Numbered from the stretch's first letter, positions 7,788-16,419 are shown. The stretch: 30,720 nucleotides of DNA from DUUI01 sp964345765 (GCA_964345765.1 CAYFSJ010000017.1:1-30720); one strand, 5' to 3'. Program-made: numbers and translations. The notes: a model not told the origin generated them from the letters alone.

Positions 7788-9767
7788 ATGGACCAATCAG
7801 TTAAACAAGCAATTAACGCAATTCGTATCTTATCGATGGATGCGGTTGAAACCGCCAAGTCAGGACATCCTGGCTTACCTTTGGGTGCTGCCCCAATGGC
7901 ATATGAGCTATGGGCCAATCATCTAAAACACAATCCACGTAACCCACACTTTAAAAACAGAGACCGTTTTGTTTTATCGGCAGGTCATGGGTCAATGTTG
8001 ATTTATTCATTGTTGCATCTATTTGGCTACAATTTACCACTCGAAGAAATTAAAAACTTCAGACAATGGGATTCAGCTACACCTGGCCATCCAGAATACA
8101 AACACACTGAAGGGGTAGAAGTGACAACCGGTCCACTAGGAACAGGTGTCGCATCAGCAGTGGGAATGGCTGTGGCAGAAGCTCATTTGGCGGCTGTCTT
8201 CAATCAAGAAGACTTCCCAATTGTGGATCACTACACCTATGCGTTAGTCAGTGATGGTGACTTAATGGAGGGGGTAGCCTCTGAGGCACTCAGTTTTGCT
8301 GGGACACAAAAACTTAATAAATTAATCTTATTGTATGATTCAAATAAGATTACTATTGAAGGATCTACCGACTTAGCCTTCAGAGAAGATGTCTGTAAAC
8401 GGATGGAAGCTTATGGCTTTAAGACACTACAAGTTGCGGATGGAAATGATTTAGTGGCGATTTCTGATGCAATTTCTCAAGCGAAGGAAAACCATGATTC
8501 ACCAACTTTTATTGAAATTAAAACTCAAATTGGTTATGGGTCACCGTTGGTAGGCACGAACAAAGCACACTCAGATCCAATGGGTGAAGAGAAGGCGTTA
8601 GAAACAAGAAACTATCTAGAATGGGATAATACAAATTTATTTGAAGTTGATCAATCCATTTATGATCATTATCAAGTGCTTGGACAAAAGGGAGAGCGCA
8701 TGGAAGATGAGTGGAATCAACTGTTTGAATCGTATAAAGAGGCATATCCTGAACTGGCCGAAAAATATGAACGTTATCATTCAGATGAACTTCCAGTTGA
8801 TTTGATGAATGATGAAAAATTCTGGGATTATGGACAGGATGCTTCAGCTACGCGTAATATATCTGGAAAAATATTGAACTATATTGCGGATAAAGTAGAG
8901 AACCTCATTGGTGGTTCTGCCGATTTAGCACCTTCAAATAAAACCAATTTAGATGACTATAAATCGTTTGATATCGAAACCAGAGAGGGTAGAAACATCC
9001 ATTTTGGGGTTCGTGAAAATGGGATGGCAGCTATTACTAATGGAATCACAATCCATGGTGGTTTAAGAGGTTATTGTGCTACGTTCTTTGTCTTTACTGA
9101 CTTCTTAAAACCAATGATGCGCTTAGCATCGATTATGCATTGTCCAACTGTCTTTGTGATGACTCACGATAGTATTGGGGTTGGAGAAGATGGACCGACT
9201 CACCAACCGATTGAACAATTAACGATGCTTAGAGCTCAACCTAATATGATTGTCTTTAGACCTGCTGACGCAAAAGAAACAGCAGCGGGTTGGTTAGTGG
9301 CTCTCAATTCAAAGGAAACACCGGTGACTTTAGCACTCTCTAGACAAAACTTAGATCAGCTGGCTAATTCTTCTAAATTAGCGATGAAGGGGGCTTATGT
9401 TCTTTCAGAGGCTAAACAAGAGCCACAAGGTGTGTTGATTGCGAGTGGTTCAGAAGTAAGTTTAGCGCTTAAAGCTCAAGAGGCACTAGAACAAGAAGGT
9501 GTTCATGTTAATGTGGTATCGATGCCATCTCAAGAACTCTTTGATCAACAAGAAGAGTCTTATCGTGAATCAGTCTTACCTAAAGCGTTAGGTAAACGTT
9601 TGGCGATTGAGGCGGGCTCTCCACTTTCTTGGTATAAATATGTTGGATTAGAAGGGGATGTCATTGGGATTGAAACCTTTGGTGCTTCTGCTCCAGGCGA
9701 TCGTATCTTTAAAGAGTATGGATTTACAGTAGAGAATGTTGTGTCTCGCTTTAAAGAGCTTGTATGA
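7788..9767 (+). CDS. tkt: Transketolase
   Basis: A 659-residue thiamine diphosphate enzyme of the non-oxidative pentose phosphate pathway, moving two-carbon units between ketoses and aldoses. Visible motifs: SGHPGLPLGAAPM near residues 25-37 (substrate and cofactor His), the SDGDLMEG thiamine-diphosphate motif near 150-157, GGSADLAPSNKT, and FGVRENGMAAITNGI with the catalytic Glu of the pyrimidine-binding domain. A C-terminal domain of usual length follows. A strong AGGAGG-like site precedes the ATG. Its last four bases overlap the start of the mutarotase-RidA gene, so the two products are probably made in step. Confidence 0.97.
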   Translation: MDQSVKQAINAIRILSMDAVETAKSGHPGLPLGAAPMAYELWANHLKHNPRNPHFKNRDRFVLSAGHGSMLIYSLLHLFGYNLPLEEIKNFRQWDSATPGHPEYKHTEGVEVTTGPLGTGVASAVGMAVAEAHLAAVFNQEDFPIVDHYTYALVSDGDLMEGVASEALSFAGTQKLNKLILLYDSNKITIEGSTDLAFREDVCKRMEAYGFKTLQVADGNDLVAISDAISQAKENHDSPTFIEIKTQIGYGSPLVGTNKAHSDPMGEEKALETRNYLEWDNTNLFEVDQSIYDHYQVLGQKGERMEDEWNQLFESYKEAYPELAEKYERYHSDELPVDLMNDEKFWDYGQDASATRNISGKILNYIADKVENLIGGSADLAPSNKTNLDDYKSFDIETREGRNIHFGVRENGMAAITNGITIHGGLRGYCATFFVFTDFLKPMMRLASIMHCPTVFVMTHDSIGVGEDGPTHQPIEQLTMLRAQPNMIVFRPADAKETAAGWLVALNSKETPVTLALSRQNLDQLANSSKLAMKGAYVLSEAKQEPQGVLIASGSEVSLALKAQEALEQEGVHVNVVSMPSQELFDQQEESYRESVLPKALGKRLAIEAGSPLSWYKYVGLEGDVIGIETFGASAPGDRIFKEYGFTVENVVSRFKELV

Positions 9768-10981
9768 TTACCTTAGAGAATAAACAGTATCGTTTAGAGA
9801 TTGATCCACTGGGGGCACAGTGGCGCTCTCTTTATGATAAAGAATATGAACAAGAATTATTATGGCAGGGAAGTCAAAGTTCATGGACTTCCCAAGCGCC
9901 ATTACTTTTTCCTGTGGTGGGTAGTTTAAAAGAGAAGTCTTATATCTATCATGGGCAATTGTATTCGATGAACAACCATGGATTCTTGCGGGATCAAGAA
10001 TTAAGGGTCGTTCATCAGACCAATCAAGAAGTAACGTTTGAGTTGGAGAGTAATGATGATACAAAACAACAGTATCCATTTGAGTTTACGCTTCGAATTA
10101 CTATGAAGTTAAATGGGAATAAGGTAAGCACTAAAATAGTTGTTTTGAATCAGTCTGAAGTACCTATGTATTTTAATGTGGGGGGTCATCCTGGGATTAA
10201 GGTTGATCAAAGTGCTGAGAATAAATTAAAGTTTAAACTCAAGAAAAAGAGTGGTCAGTTCCTACTAGAAGGACCGTTTGTGAGTGGTTATCAGAAATTT
10301 AATGAGGAACAATTAAATTTAAATGAGATTGATTTAGAGTCAACCTTAATTTTAGACCAAGTGTCTAAAGTTCAATTATCAACACCTGAATATAACTATA
10401 CGGTGAATATGAAGCCGACTAAGTATATGGCTTTCTGGTCTCCTAAGAACAAGGAGACCAATCAATTGGATGATGTCTTATGTATTGAACCTTGGTGGGG
10501 TATTGGTGATTGTGTGGATACTAACCAACAATTAAAGGATAAAAAGGGGATTCTTAAGCTGAGTCCTAATGAGTCTAAAACCTTTGAATTCTCACTAAAG
10601 ATTGAGAAAATCATCCCTCCTTTAGAAACACCTAAGGCGATTGGTCCTTATTCTATTTTTAGAGAGGTGGACAATTTTATTTATAGTTCTGGTCAATTAC
10701 CGATTAATCCAAAGAGTAATGAAATTGAGTCTTGGGATATAAAAGATCAAACTAGACAAGCATTGACCAATATTAAAGCACTCTTAGAACAAGTTCAATG
10801 TGATTTAGATAATGTGATTAAAACGACAGTGTTCCTAAAAAACATGGATGATTTCACTTCAATGAATGAAGTGTATGGAGAGTTCTTTAATGAACCTTAC
10901 CCAGCTCGTAGTGCTATTGAAGTGGCTAGACTACCTAAGGATGCTTTGGTAGAAATCGAGATTATTGCCAAGAAGAAGTAA
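9764..10981 (+). CDS. Aldose 1-epimerase-like (LacX-type) domain fused to a RidA domain
   Basis: One uninterrupted 405-codon frame holds two known domains. Residues 1 to about 283 form a galactose-mutarotase/aldose 1-epimerase-like fold of the LacX type, with APLLFPVVGSLK, NHGFLRDQ, NVGGHPGI and CIEPWWG, the last containing the likely catalytic Glu. Residues from about 284 form a full-length RidA (YjgF/YER057c) domain: TPKAIGPYS, YSSGQLPINP, TTVFLKNMDDF and PARSAIEVARLPKDALVEIE, including the conserved Arg (PARSA) needed for enamine/imine deamination in active RidA. There is almost no linker. The start overlaps the transketolase stop by 4 bases. A joint role in clearing reactive sugar- or amine-derived intermediates near transketolase is inference. 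The domain calls are strong. Confidence 0.92.
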   Translation: MITLENKQYRLEIDPLGAQWRSLYDKEYEQELLWQGSQSSWTSQAPLLFPVVGSLKEKSYIYHGQLYSMNNHGFLRDQELRVVHQTNQEVTFELESNDDTKQQYPFEFTLRITMKLNGNKVSTKIVVLNQSEVPMYFNVGGHPGIKVDQSAENKLKFKLKKKSGQFLLEGPFVSGYQKFNEEQLNLNEIDLESTLILDQVSKVQLSTPEYNYTVNMKPTKYMAFWSPKNKETNQLDDVLCIEPWWGIGDCVDTNQQLKDKKGILKLSPNESKTFEFSLKIEKIIPPLETPKAIGPYSIFREVDNFIYSSGQLPINPKSNEIESWDIKDQTRQALTNIKALLEQVQCDLDNVIKTTVFLKNMDDFTSMNEVYGEFFNEPYPARSAIEVARLPKDALVEIEIIAKKK

Positions 10982-10997
10982 TTTACTTCTTTTTTTA
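10973..10997 (+). terminator. Rho-independent terminator after the mutarotase-RidA gene
   Basis: AAGAAGT at 10973-10979 pairs with ACTTCTT at 10985-10991 around a 5-base loop, followed by T residues. The left arm overlaps the last codons and the stop codon (10979-10981). It closes the run that begins with the third degV. Confidence 0.7.
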
Positions 10998-11034
10998 ATT
11001 TAGTCACTTTTATAAACCTATTTAAGAAAATTTG

Positions 11035-11040
11035 TATAAT
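11035..11040 (+). promoter_or_regulatory. -10 element of the lipoprotein gene
   Basis: TATAAT preceded by TTTG, with a purine-rich ribosome binding site AAGGATG a few bases downstream and the ATG at 11062. No clear -35. Confidence 0.5.
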
Positions 11041-11061
11041 GGAAAAAAGGATGGGTAAATT

Positions 11062-11661
11062 ATGAAAAAAATTAGATTACTATTATTGGCTTTAGTTGGT
11101 GTATTGTTAATTAGCTGTTCAAATACAGTCTCAAATACTCCTGAGGCGACGGCTCAGAATTTCTTGGATGCATTTCAAGAAGTGAAGGTTGATGAGTTTA
11201 ATGCTTTGACAGTCCCTGAAGATCGTATTTCTGAGGAAGAACTAAAAGAACAAACAGAGGATATGGCTGAGCTCCAACAAGTTCAGGAATTATTTGGGAC
11301 ACTCTTTAAAGATGGTTTCAAGGTTGGAGACGCAACAATCGAGAATGATACAGCGTCTGTGCCAGTGACTTGGAAAGCGCCAGATATGGGCGCATTAATG
11401 GGTGTTATTATTGGTAAATCATTTGAGTTAATGTTTAATCCTGAGTTTCAAGCGCTAACTGAACAAGAACAAACTCAACAAATTTTGGGTGAGGTTCAAA
11501 GTGCTGTTGCTGATTTAGAACTTAAAGAATATTCAGCGCCATTAAACCTTAGACAAATTGATAGTCAATGGTTTGTTGAGGGGTTAGAGAACCTAAACTC
11601 ACAATTCTTCCAAGCAATGTTCCCTGACATGGAAGGACTTGTTCCAAGCTTTGGACAATAG
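11062..11661 (+). CDS. Lipoprotein, DUF4878/DUF5105-like
   Basis: A 199-residue lipoprotein: basic start (MKKIR), hydrophobic core and lipobox LISC with Cys19. The mature part begins NTPEATAQNFLDAFQEVK, resembling small NTF2-like extracytoplasmic lipoproteins (DUF4878/DUF5105 group) that start with an amphipathic helix over a curved sheet; this assignment is tentative. The protein is acidic and Gln-rich, and its end (MEGLVPSFGQ) is not hydrophobic. It has its own promoter and terminator and is monocistronic. Location on the outer membrane face is well supported; function is unknown. Confidence 0.8.
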   Translation: MKKIRLLLLALVGVLLISCSNTVSNTPEATAQNFLDAFQEVKVDEFNALTVPEDRISEEELKEQTEDMAELQQVQELFGTLFKDGFKVGDATIENDTASVPVTWKAPDMGALMGVIIGKSFELMFNPEFQALTEQEQTQQILGEVQSAVADLELKEYSAPLNLRQIDSQWFVEGLENLNSQFFQAMFPDMEGLVPSFGQ

Positions 11662-11684
11662 TTAATGATTAAATTATAGAATTT

Positions 11685-11710
11685 AGAGGAGTTCGTATGA
11701 ACTCTTTTCT
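11685..11710 (+). terminator. Rho-independent terminator after the lipoprotein gene
   Basis: The arm AGAGGAGTTC at 11685-11694 pairs, with two G-T pairs, with the arm GAACTCTTTT beginning at 11699 around the loop GTAT, followed by a T-rich tail. It lies 24 bases after the stop. Confidence 0.7.
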
Positions 11711-11718
11711 TATGCTAA

Positions 11719-12273
11719 AATAGAAACAATTTCTATTATGATGAAAAACACGGTGTTAAAGATATAAATATACAATTATCAAAACCAAACATTTACTGTA
11801 TTAAAGGACGAAGTGGTTCTGGTAAAAGTACAATAATCCGGATTTTGACTGGTTTACTGGTTGTCGACGATGGATATCTGATTGTTAATCATGATGTTTC
11901 TGTTTTTCGCAACAAGTTCTCCTATTTAACGATACGATAGAAAAGAACAGTTTAATGAATAATCAACGCTCTGATTATCTGAAAGAACTGTGCATCGATT
12001 TATTTATACATCAAATAATAATCTTTCAGGTGGCGAAATCCAAACAATAGGATTAATACGATTGTTTGTTCAGTTACAAAGTTCAAATTCCTCACTAATT
12101 ATTTTGGATGAAACAATTAATAATTTAGATACTCAATCTAAAGATGTTTTTCTAGAATCATCAAGGAAGAACTCAATGATAAAATTGTTGTACTTGTTTC
12201 ACATGATGAACAATTTATGGAAAACTTTGAGTACATAAGTTTACAGGCAATCCATAAATGTTTGTCATCTTAA
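11719..12273 (+). pseudogene. Remnant of an ABC transporter ATP-binding domain
   Basis: In three broken frames this stretch encodes the parts of one ABC ATPase in correct order. First, FYYDEKHGVKDINIQL and the Walker A GRSGSGKST near 11807-11833, ending in a stop at about 11937-11939. Next, in a shifted frame, LFNDTIEKNS, as in the Q-loop region of exporters. Then LSGGE (signature) near 12023-12037 and Walker B LIILDE near 12094-12111. Then, after another shift, VVLVSHDEQ (switch His) to a stop at 12271-12273. The order and the FNDTI motif suggest an exporter-type ATPase (peptide or bacteriocin exporter family). The membrane domain is missing. No intact product can be made from it. Confidence 0.88.
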
Positions 12274-12280
12274 AACAAAG

Positions 12281-12324
12281 AAATAATTAAAAGGACTAAT
12301 CCTGAACGATTCAGAGATTAGCCC
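12281..12324 (-). terminator. Terminator of the DEAD-box helicase gene
   Basis: GGACTAATC at 12293-12301 pairs with GATTAGCCC at 12316-12324 (one mismatch), and CTGAA/TTCAG pair inside it, giving a long hairpin. The T-rich tail is on the minus strand (12292 down to 12281), so it serves the helicase gene, which stops 40 bases upstream in its own direction. Confidence 0.75.
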
Positions 12325-12364
12325 TATAGTTTGCTGCATATAGTTTTTTAAAGTTCATTCAAAT

Positions 12365-13984
12365 TTACTTCTTACGATTACGAGGGCGTTTACGTCCTCT
12401 TTTTTCTGATCGTGTGCTCTTGACAATTGAGACAAATGGAACCTTGCCACCAATCTTTGTTTTAGAGAGAGTATCAATGATTTCTTTCTCTTTATGTCGA
12501 GGGATTTCAACAGTACTCGAGCGCTCACTGATTCGAATACGTCCAATCTCTCTACCACTGATCCCTGTCGCATCAGCAATTCCTGCTAATAATTTAGAGG
12601 GGTTAATATTTTGTTTATCACCAATATTCAACATAATTGTTGAGTATTCTGTGTTTTTACGCTTGGTTTGATTGGTCTTAACTGGTTCAATTGATTTAAG
12701 TGTGTGTGCTTCTACCACTCTAGAGAGTAGCCCAAACAATAACTGTTTATCATCATAGCCCATTTGGTGGAGCTGTTCTAAGATATAACTTGTTTTCTCT
12801 TGTGGTTTGTTAAGGCCGTTACTGACTTCACGCTCAATGAGTTCAACGGTTAATTCAGCTAATTCTCTTTGAGTTGGTAAATCTCTTCTTTCAATCGGCT
12901 GACGAGTAATTTTTTCAAGTTGGGTAAGTAAATGTCTTTGACGTGGACTATAGAGTGAAATTGCCAGTCCGGTGTTTCCTGCTCTTCCGGTACGTCCAAT
13001 ACGATGGACATAATATTCAATCTCTTGTGGTAAGTCATAGTTAATGACGACATCCAGTGAATCAACATCAATGCCTCTAGCTGCGACATCGGTCGCAATT
13101 AGGGTCGTGATTTGTTTCTTTTTGAAACGATTCATGATGTTGGTGCGTATTTCTTGTTTGATATCACCGTGTAGTGCCATTGCTAGATAGCCTTGTTTAT
13201 TGAGTGTTGCGCTTAGCTCATCAACCATTTTTTTAGTGTTACAGAAGATCAGGGCTGAGTCAAAATGATGGAGTTCTAATAATTGAATTAATAAATCAAC
13301 TTTCTGAGAGGGTAAGACCTCATAGGCAATCTGTTGGATTGCTTCAACGGTAAGTGTCTTGTCTTTCATTTTGATTTCAACTGGATTGTTTAATATCGTT
13401 TTTGATAGTTCCAAGATAGGTTTTGGCATCGTTGCTGAAAACAGGATGGTCTGACGTTGACTTGGTAAATGACTGAAGACTTCTTTGATTTCATCTAAAA
13501 AGCCCATGTTTAACATTTCGTCGGCTTCGTCTAAAACAACTTGATGGGTGTTCTCAAATCTGAGGGTACGGCGTCTAATATGATCGAGTAATCTTCCTGG
13601 GGTTGCGACGACAATATCGCTACCCCCTTTAATATCTTTGATTTGGCGAGAAATATCTTGTCCACCATAAACACTGACGATTCTGACACCTTCAATATAT
13701 TTGGCGAACTTTCTCATTTCGTCTGCGACTTGTAAACAAAGTTCTCGGGTTGGTGCTAGAATTAAGGCTTGTGTTTTACGGTTTGGGAGTGGTTCTAATT
13801 GATTGAGGATTGGTAGGCCAAAGGAGGCTGTTTTACCTGATCCAGTTTGGGATTGACCGATAATATCTTTATGGTCTAAAATAACGGGTATTGCCTGTTG
13901 TTGAATGGGTGATGGTGTCTCATATCCCATCTCTGAAATGGCTCTGAGTAGTTCTGGTTTTAGGTTTAATTGATTAAATGACAT
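12365..13984 (-). CDS. deaD: DEAD-box RNA helicase with DbpA-type RNA-binding domain
   Basis: A 539-residue ATP-dependent RNA helicase. Motifs in order: Q motif PSPIQQQA (about 24-31), Walker A SQTGSGKT (45-52), PTREL (78-82), TPGR (128-131), DEAD (152-155), SAT (183-185), then in the second RecA domain ATDVAARGID and HRIGRTGRAG. Residues of about 450-520 (SKLLAGIADATGISGREIG and following) match the DbpA/CsdA RNA-binding domain, and a basic tail (KRGRKRPRNRKK) completes it. This is the CsdA/DeaD layout, implicated in ribosome assembly and cold adaptation in relatives. It diverges from the acetyltransferase-argS pair and converges on the ABC remnant. The exact orthologue (deaD, cshA or dbpA) is less sure than the family. 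Confidence 0.94.
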   Translation of the reverse strand: MSFNQLNLKPELLRAISEMGYETPSPIQQQAIPVILDHKDIIGQSQTGSGKTASFGLPILNQLEPLPNRKTQALILAPTRELCLQVADEMRKFAKYIEGVRIVSVYGGQDISRQIKDIKGGSDIVVATPGRLLDHIRRRTLRFENTHQVVLDEADEMLNMGFLDEIKEVFSHLPSQRQTILFSATMPKPILELSKTILNNPVEIKMKDKTLTVEAIQQIAYEVLPSQKVDLLIQLLELHHFDSALIFCNTKKMVDELSATLNKQGYLAMALHGDIKQEIRTNIMNRFKKKQITTLIATDVAARGIDVDSLDVVINYDLPQEIEYYVHRIGRTGRAGNTGLAISLYSPRQRHLLTQLEKITRQPIERRDLPTQRELAELTVELIEREVSNGLNKPQEKTSYILEQLHQMGYDDKQLLFGLLSRVVEAHTLKSIEPVKTNQTKRKNTEYSTIMLNIGDKQNINPSKLLAGIADATGISGREIGRIRISERSSTVEIPRHKEKEIIDTLSKTKIGGKVPFVSIVKSTRSEKRGRKRPRNRKK

Positions 13985-14009
13985 AGTTTTCTCGCTTTCG
14001 TGCTTGAAG

Positions 14010-14018
14010 AGTATAACA
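14010..14018 (-). promoter_or_regulatory. Extended -10 of the helicase gene
   Basis: On the minus strand TG-T-TATACT, with about 25 bases to the ATG at 13984. No clear -35. The leader has only a weak purine stretch (GCGAGAAAA) as ribosome binding site. Confidence 0.5.
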
Positions 14019-14047
14019 TAGATTCACCAAACAATCTGTTTATAGTG

Positions 14048-14053
14048 TAAAAT
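14048..14053 (+). promoter_or_regulatory. Candidate -10 for the GNAT-argS operon, leaderless geometry
   Basis: TAAAAT ends exactly 6 bases before the ATG at 14060, so transcription would begin at the start codon. There is no Shine-Dalgarno in the short gap. A nearby ATG at 14055 is followed at once by an in-frame stop and is not used. Confidence 0.45.
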
Positions 14054-14059
14054 AATGGC

Positions 14060-14479
14060 ATGAATTCATTTAAGACACAAAACAACAGGACAGAGGCAGA
14101 CCATATTAGACAACAAGTCTTTTTGGATGAACAACAGTTTAGTCAAGAGTTTGATGACTCTGATGATGACTTTCACTATATAACAGTATATCACGACAAC
14201 AAATGTGTCGGTTGTGTCCGCTATTTGATTGATGATGATGTAGCGATCCTGGGACGTTTGGCAGTCTTAAAAGAATATAGAAACAAAGGGTTAGGACGCT
14301 CATTGGTCTTAAAATGTGAACAAGAGATTAAAAAGCATCTAGTGAATGAGATTCATCTACACGCTCAAGAAACAAAAATAGCGTTTTATAAGAAACTAGG
14401 TTATGAAGCATATGGTCCCTTTGAGATGGACGAATATATGCCGCACCAATGGATGAGAAAAGAGGTAGGAAATGATTAA
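14060..14479 (+). CDS. GNAT-family N-acetyltransferase
   Basis: A 139-residue acetyl-CoA-dependent acetyltransferase. Motif A is LGRLAVLKEYRNKGLGRSL at about 64-82, containing the pyrophosphate loop RNKGLG, and motif B includes FYKKLGY near 109-115. This resembles the ElaA/YjcF-type GNAT subgroup of about 140 residues. The substrate cannot be told from sequence. It overlaps argS by 8 bases, so it is the promoter-proximal partner of argS, and there is no Shine-Dalgarno before its ATG. Family call is firm. Confidence 0.92.
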   Translation: MNSFKTQNNRTEADHIRQQVFLDEQQFSQEFDDSDDDFHYITVYHDNKCVGCVRYLIDDDVAILGRLAVLKEYRNKGLGRSLVLKCEQEIKKHLVNEIHLHAQETKIAFYKKLGYEAYGPFEMDEYMPHQWMRKEVGND

Positions 14480-16097
14480 AGTTGAAGACAAAATCAAAAC
14501 ATTATTGGCACAAGCACTCGATGGCTATGAAGGGGAAATCAAAGTGGATATTCCTAAGGATAATCAAAATGGTGATTATTCTACGAATATTGCGATGAGA
14601 TTAGCCAAATCATTGGGTAAAGCCCCTAGAGAAGTTGCCCAAGAGATTAAGGACAAACTATTAGAGTCTGATGATTTGATTGAAAAAGTGGAGATTGCTG
14701 GTCCAGGATTTATTAATATCTGGGTGAATAAATCATCACTCTCTTCAATCATTAAACAAATCTTACTTGAAGAGTCGGCCTATGGTAACAACAATACAGG
14801 TGAGAATTTAAAGGTTAATGTTGAGTATATTTCAGTGAATCCAACTGGTTTATTACATATTGGTCATGCGCGTGGCGCCTCTTGGGGTGATTCAATCACT
14901 CGACTTATGAAACGCTCTAATTATGATGTGACTCGTGAATATTATGTGAATGATGGGGGTAACCAAATTCATAATTTAGTATTATCAATGTTGGAGCGTT
15001 ATAAACAACTTCATGGCTTAGACTATCAACTTCCTGAGGATGGTTATCATTCTGAGGATGTATTAGAGATTGTCTCTGCCATTAATGATAAATACGGTAA
15101 AGAATTATTAGAGTGGGACCAACAAAGACAGTTTGAAGTGTTAGAAGCTGAGGGTGTCGCTTTAGAATTAGATAGAATTAAAGAAGACTTAAAACTTTTC
15201 AATATTGAAATGGACCAGTATACTTCTGAGAAGCGGATAAAAGAGGAAAACTCAATTGATGAGTTACTAACATTATTAGATGAATCAGGTTACTTGTATC
15301 AACAAGATGGGGCTCTTTGGTTTAAGAGTACTCAATTTGGGGATGATAAAGATCGTGTCCTAAGAAAGAGTGATGGATCTTATACTTATTTAACTCCGGA
15401 TATTCTTTATCATAAAAATAAACTTGATCGTGGCTTTGAAAAGATTATTAATATTTTTGGGGCAGATCATCATGGCTATATTCCTAGACTTTCAGCGGCT
15501 ATTCAAGCATTGGGGTATGACTCATCGACTTTAGAGGTGGACATCATTCAAATTGTTCGAATGATGGAAGGGGATAAAGAAGTGAGAATGTCCAAACGAA
15601 CTGGTAATGCAATTAGTCTAAGAGAATTGATCGATGATATTGGGGTGGATGCAACCCGTTACTTCATGGTTTCTAGAGCGGCTGACACTCATTTTGATTT
15701 TGATTTACAGTTGGCACGGTCTCAGTCCAATGATAATCCCGTTTATTATGCACAGTATGCCCATGCGCGTATGTCTTCTATTTTGAAACGAGCTCAGTTT
15801 GAAATAGTGGATGAATATGATTTATTAACCCATGAAAAAGAAGTCGATTTACTGAAGTGGTTGGCAGAGTTTCCTAATGTGGTGGCTGAGGCGGCTAAGA
15901 CTCGTTTACCTAATAAGATTTGTAACTACACGCAGAAACTGGCTCAAAACTTTCACACCTTCTATGGGGCTTGTAAAGTGATTGATGAGTCTCAACCAGA
16001 ATTGTCGAACCAACGCTTAGCTTTGGTTAAGGCGGCTCAAATTACAATGCGTAATGCCCTTGATTGTATTGGTGTTAGTGCACCAGAGAGTATGTAA
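14472..16097 (+). CDS. argS: Arginyl-tRNA synthetase
   Basis: A 541-residue class I synthetase that charges tRNA-Arg. It starts with the Add-1 domain (VDIPKDNQNGDYSTNIAMRL), carries VNPTGLLHIGHARGA with HIGH at 129-132, and MSKR at 373-376 as the KMSKS-equivalent loop. The C-terminal helical anticodon-binding domain follows, with YAQYAHARM and ending near NALDCIGVSAPESM. Length is normal. It starts inside the acetyltransferase gene, 8 bases before that gene's stop. No T-box leader is seen. Confidence 0.97.
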   Translation: MIKVEDKIKTLLAQALDGYEGEIKVDIPKDNQNGDYSTNIAMRLAKSLGKAPREVAQEIKDKLLESDDLIEKVEIAGPGFINIWVNKSSLSSIIKQILLEESAYGNNNTGENLKVNVEYISVNPTGLLHIGHARGASWGDSITRLMKRSNYDVTREYYVNDGGNQIHNLVLSMLERYKQLHGLDYQLPEDGYHSEDVLEIVSAINDKYGKELLEWDQQRQFEVLEAEGVALELDRIKEDLKLFNIEMDQYTSEKRIKEENSIDELLTLLDESGYLYQQDGALWFKSTQFGDDKDRVLRKSDGSYTYLTPDILYHKNKLDRGFEKIINIFGADHHGYIPRLSAAIQALGYDSSTLEVDIIQIVRMMEGDKEVRMSKRTGNAISLRELIDDIGVDATRYFMVSRAADTHFDFDLQLARSQSNDNPVYYAQYAHARMSSILKRAQFEIVDEYDLLTHEKEVDLLKWLAEFPNVVAEAAKTRLPNKICNYTQKLAQNFHTFYGACKVIDESQPELSNQRLALVKAAQITMRNALDCIGVSAPESM

Positions 16098-16098
16098 G

Positions 16099-16386
16099 AT
16101 GATATGGGTAGTGTTTGGATAATTAGCGATATTGTCGACGCTGTTAAATATTTACTATTCTATTAAGAAACAAGAAAAGAATATTTTATTTATGGCTTTA
16201 GGACTTTCTTTTACTGCGCTAACGATGATGGCTTTTCATCATCAGATTAGTAGTTGGGTCAAGAGTGAAGATTGGATTGCGTTAATGGATGTTGTCCCTA
16301 CGATGAATGCCATTTTATGGCTATTGGTACTAATTTCTATTATTGTTAATCTTGGGAGTGTTTTTATTTTTAAGGGTCGAAATTAG
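16099..16386 (+). pseudogene. Small membrane protein gene with a premature stop at codon 8
   Basis: Reading from the ATG at 16099, one base after the argS stop, the frame gives MIWVVFG, then TAA at 16120-16122, then continues in the same frame with LAILSTLLNIYYSIKK and two more hydrophobic segments (ILFMALGLSFTALTMMAF and ILWLLVLISIIVNLG) to the stop at 16384-16386. Together this would be a three-helix protein of about 95 residues coupled to argS. The stop cuts the first helix. A TTG at 16132 could allow an 84-residue product without the first half-helix, but no ribosome binding site precedes it. No family recognised. It is either a recent nonsense pseudogene or a shortened gene. Confidence 0.7.
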
Positions 16387-16396
16387 ACCCTTTTTT
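16372..16396 (+). terminator. Terminator of the argS operon
   Basis: AAGGGTC at 16372-16378 pairs with GACCCTT at 16386-16392 around a 7-base loop, followed by T residues. The stem includes the stop codon region of the broken membrane protein gene. Confidence 0.75.
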
Positions 16397-16419
16397 GAAA
16401 GGATAATTAAGGTGGACTC

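Noticed and set aside
12293..12324. Long hairpin considered as a recombination site or small RNA
   Set aside because: The T tract on the minus strand and its position after the helicase stop fit a terminator; no integrase or partner repeat is present.
13985..14059. T-box leader for argS
   Set aside because: The space before the GNAT-argS operon is only 75 bases and contains two promoters, with no room for a T-box.
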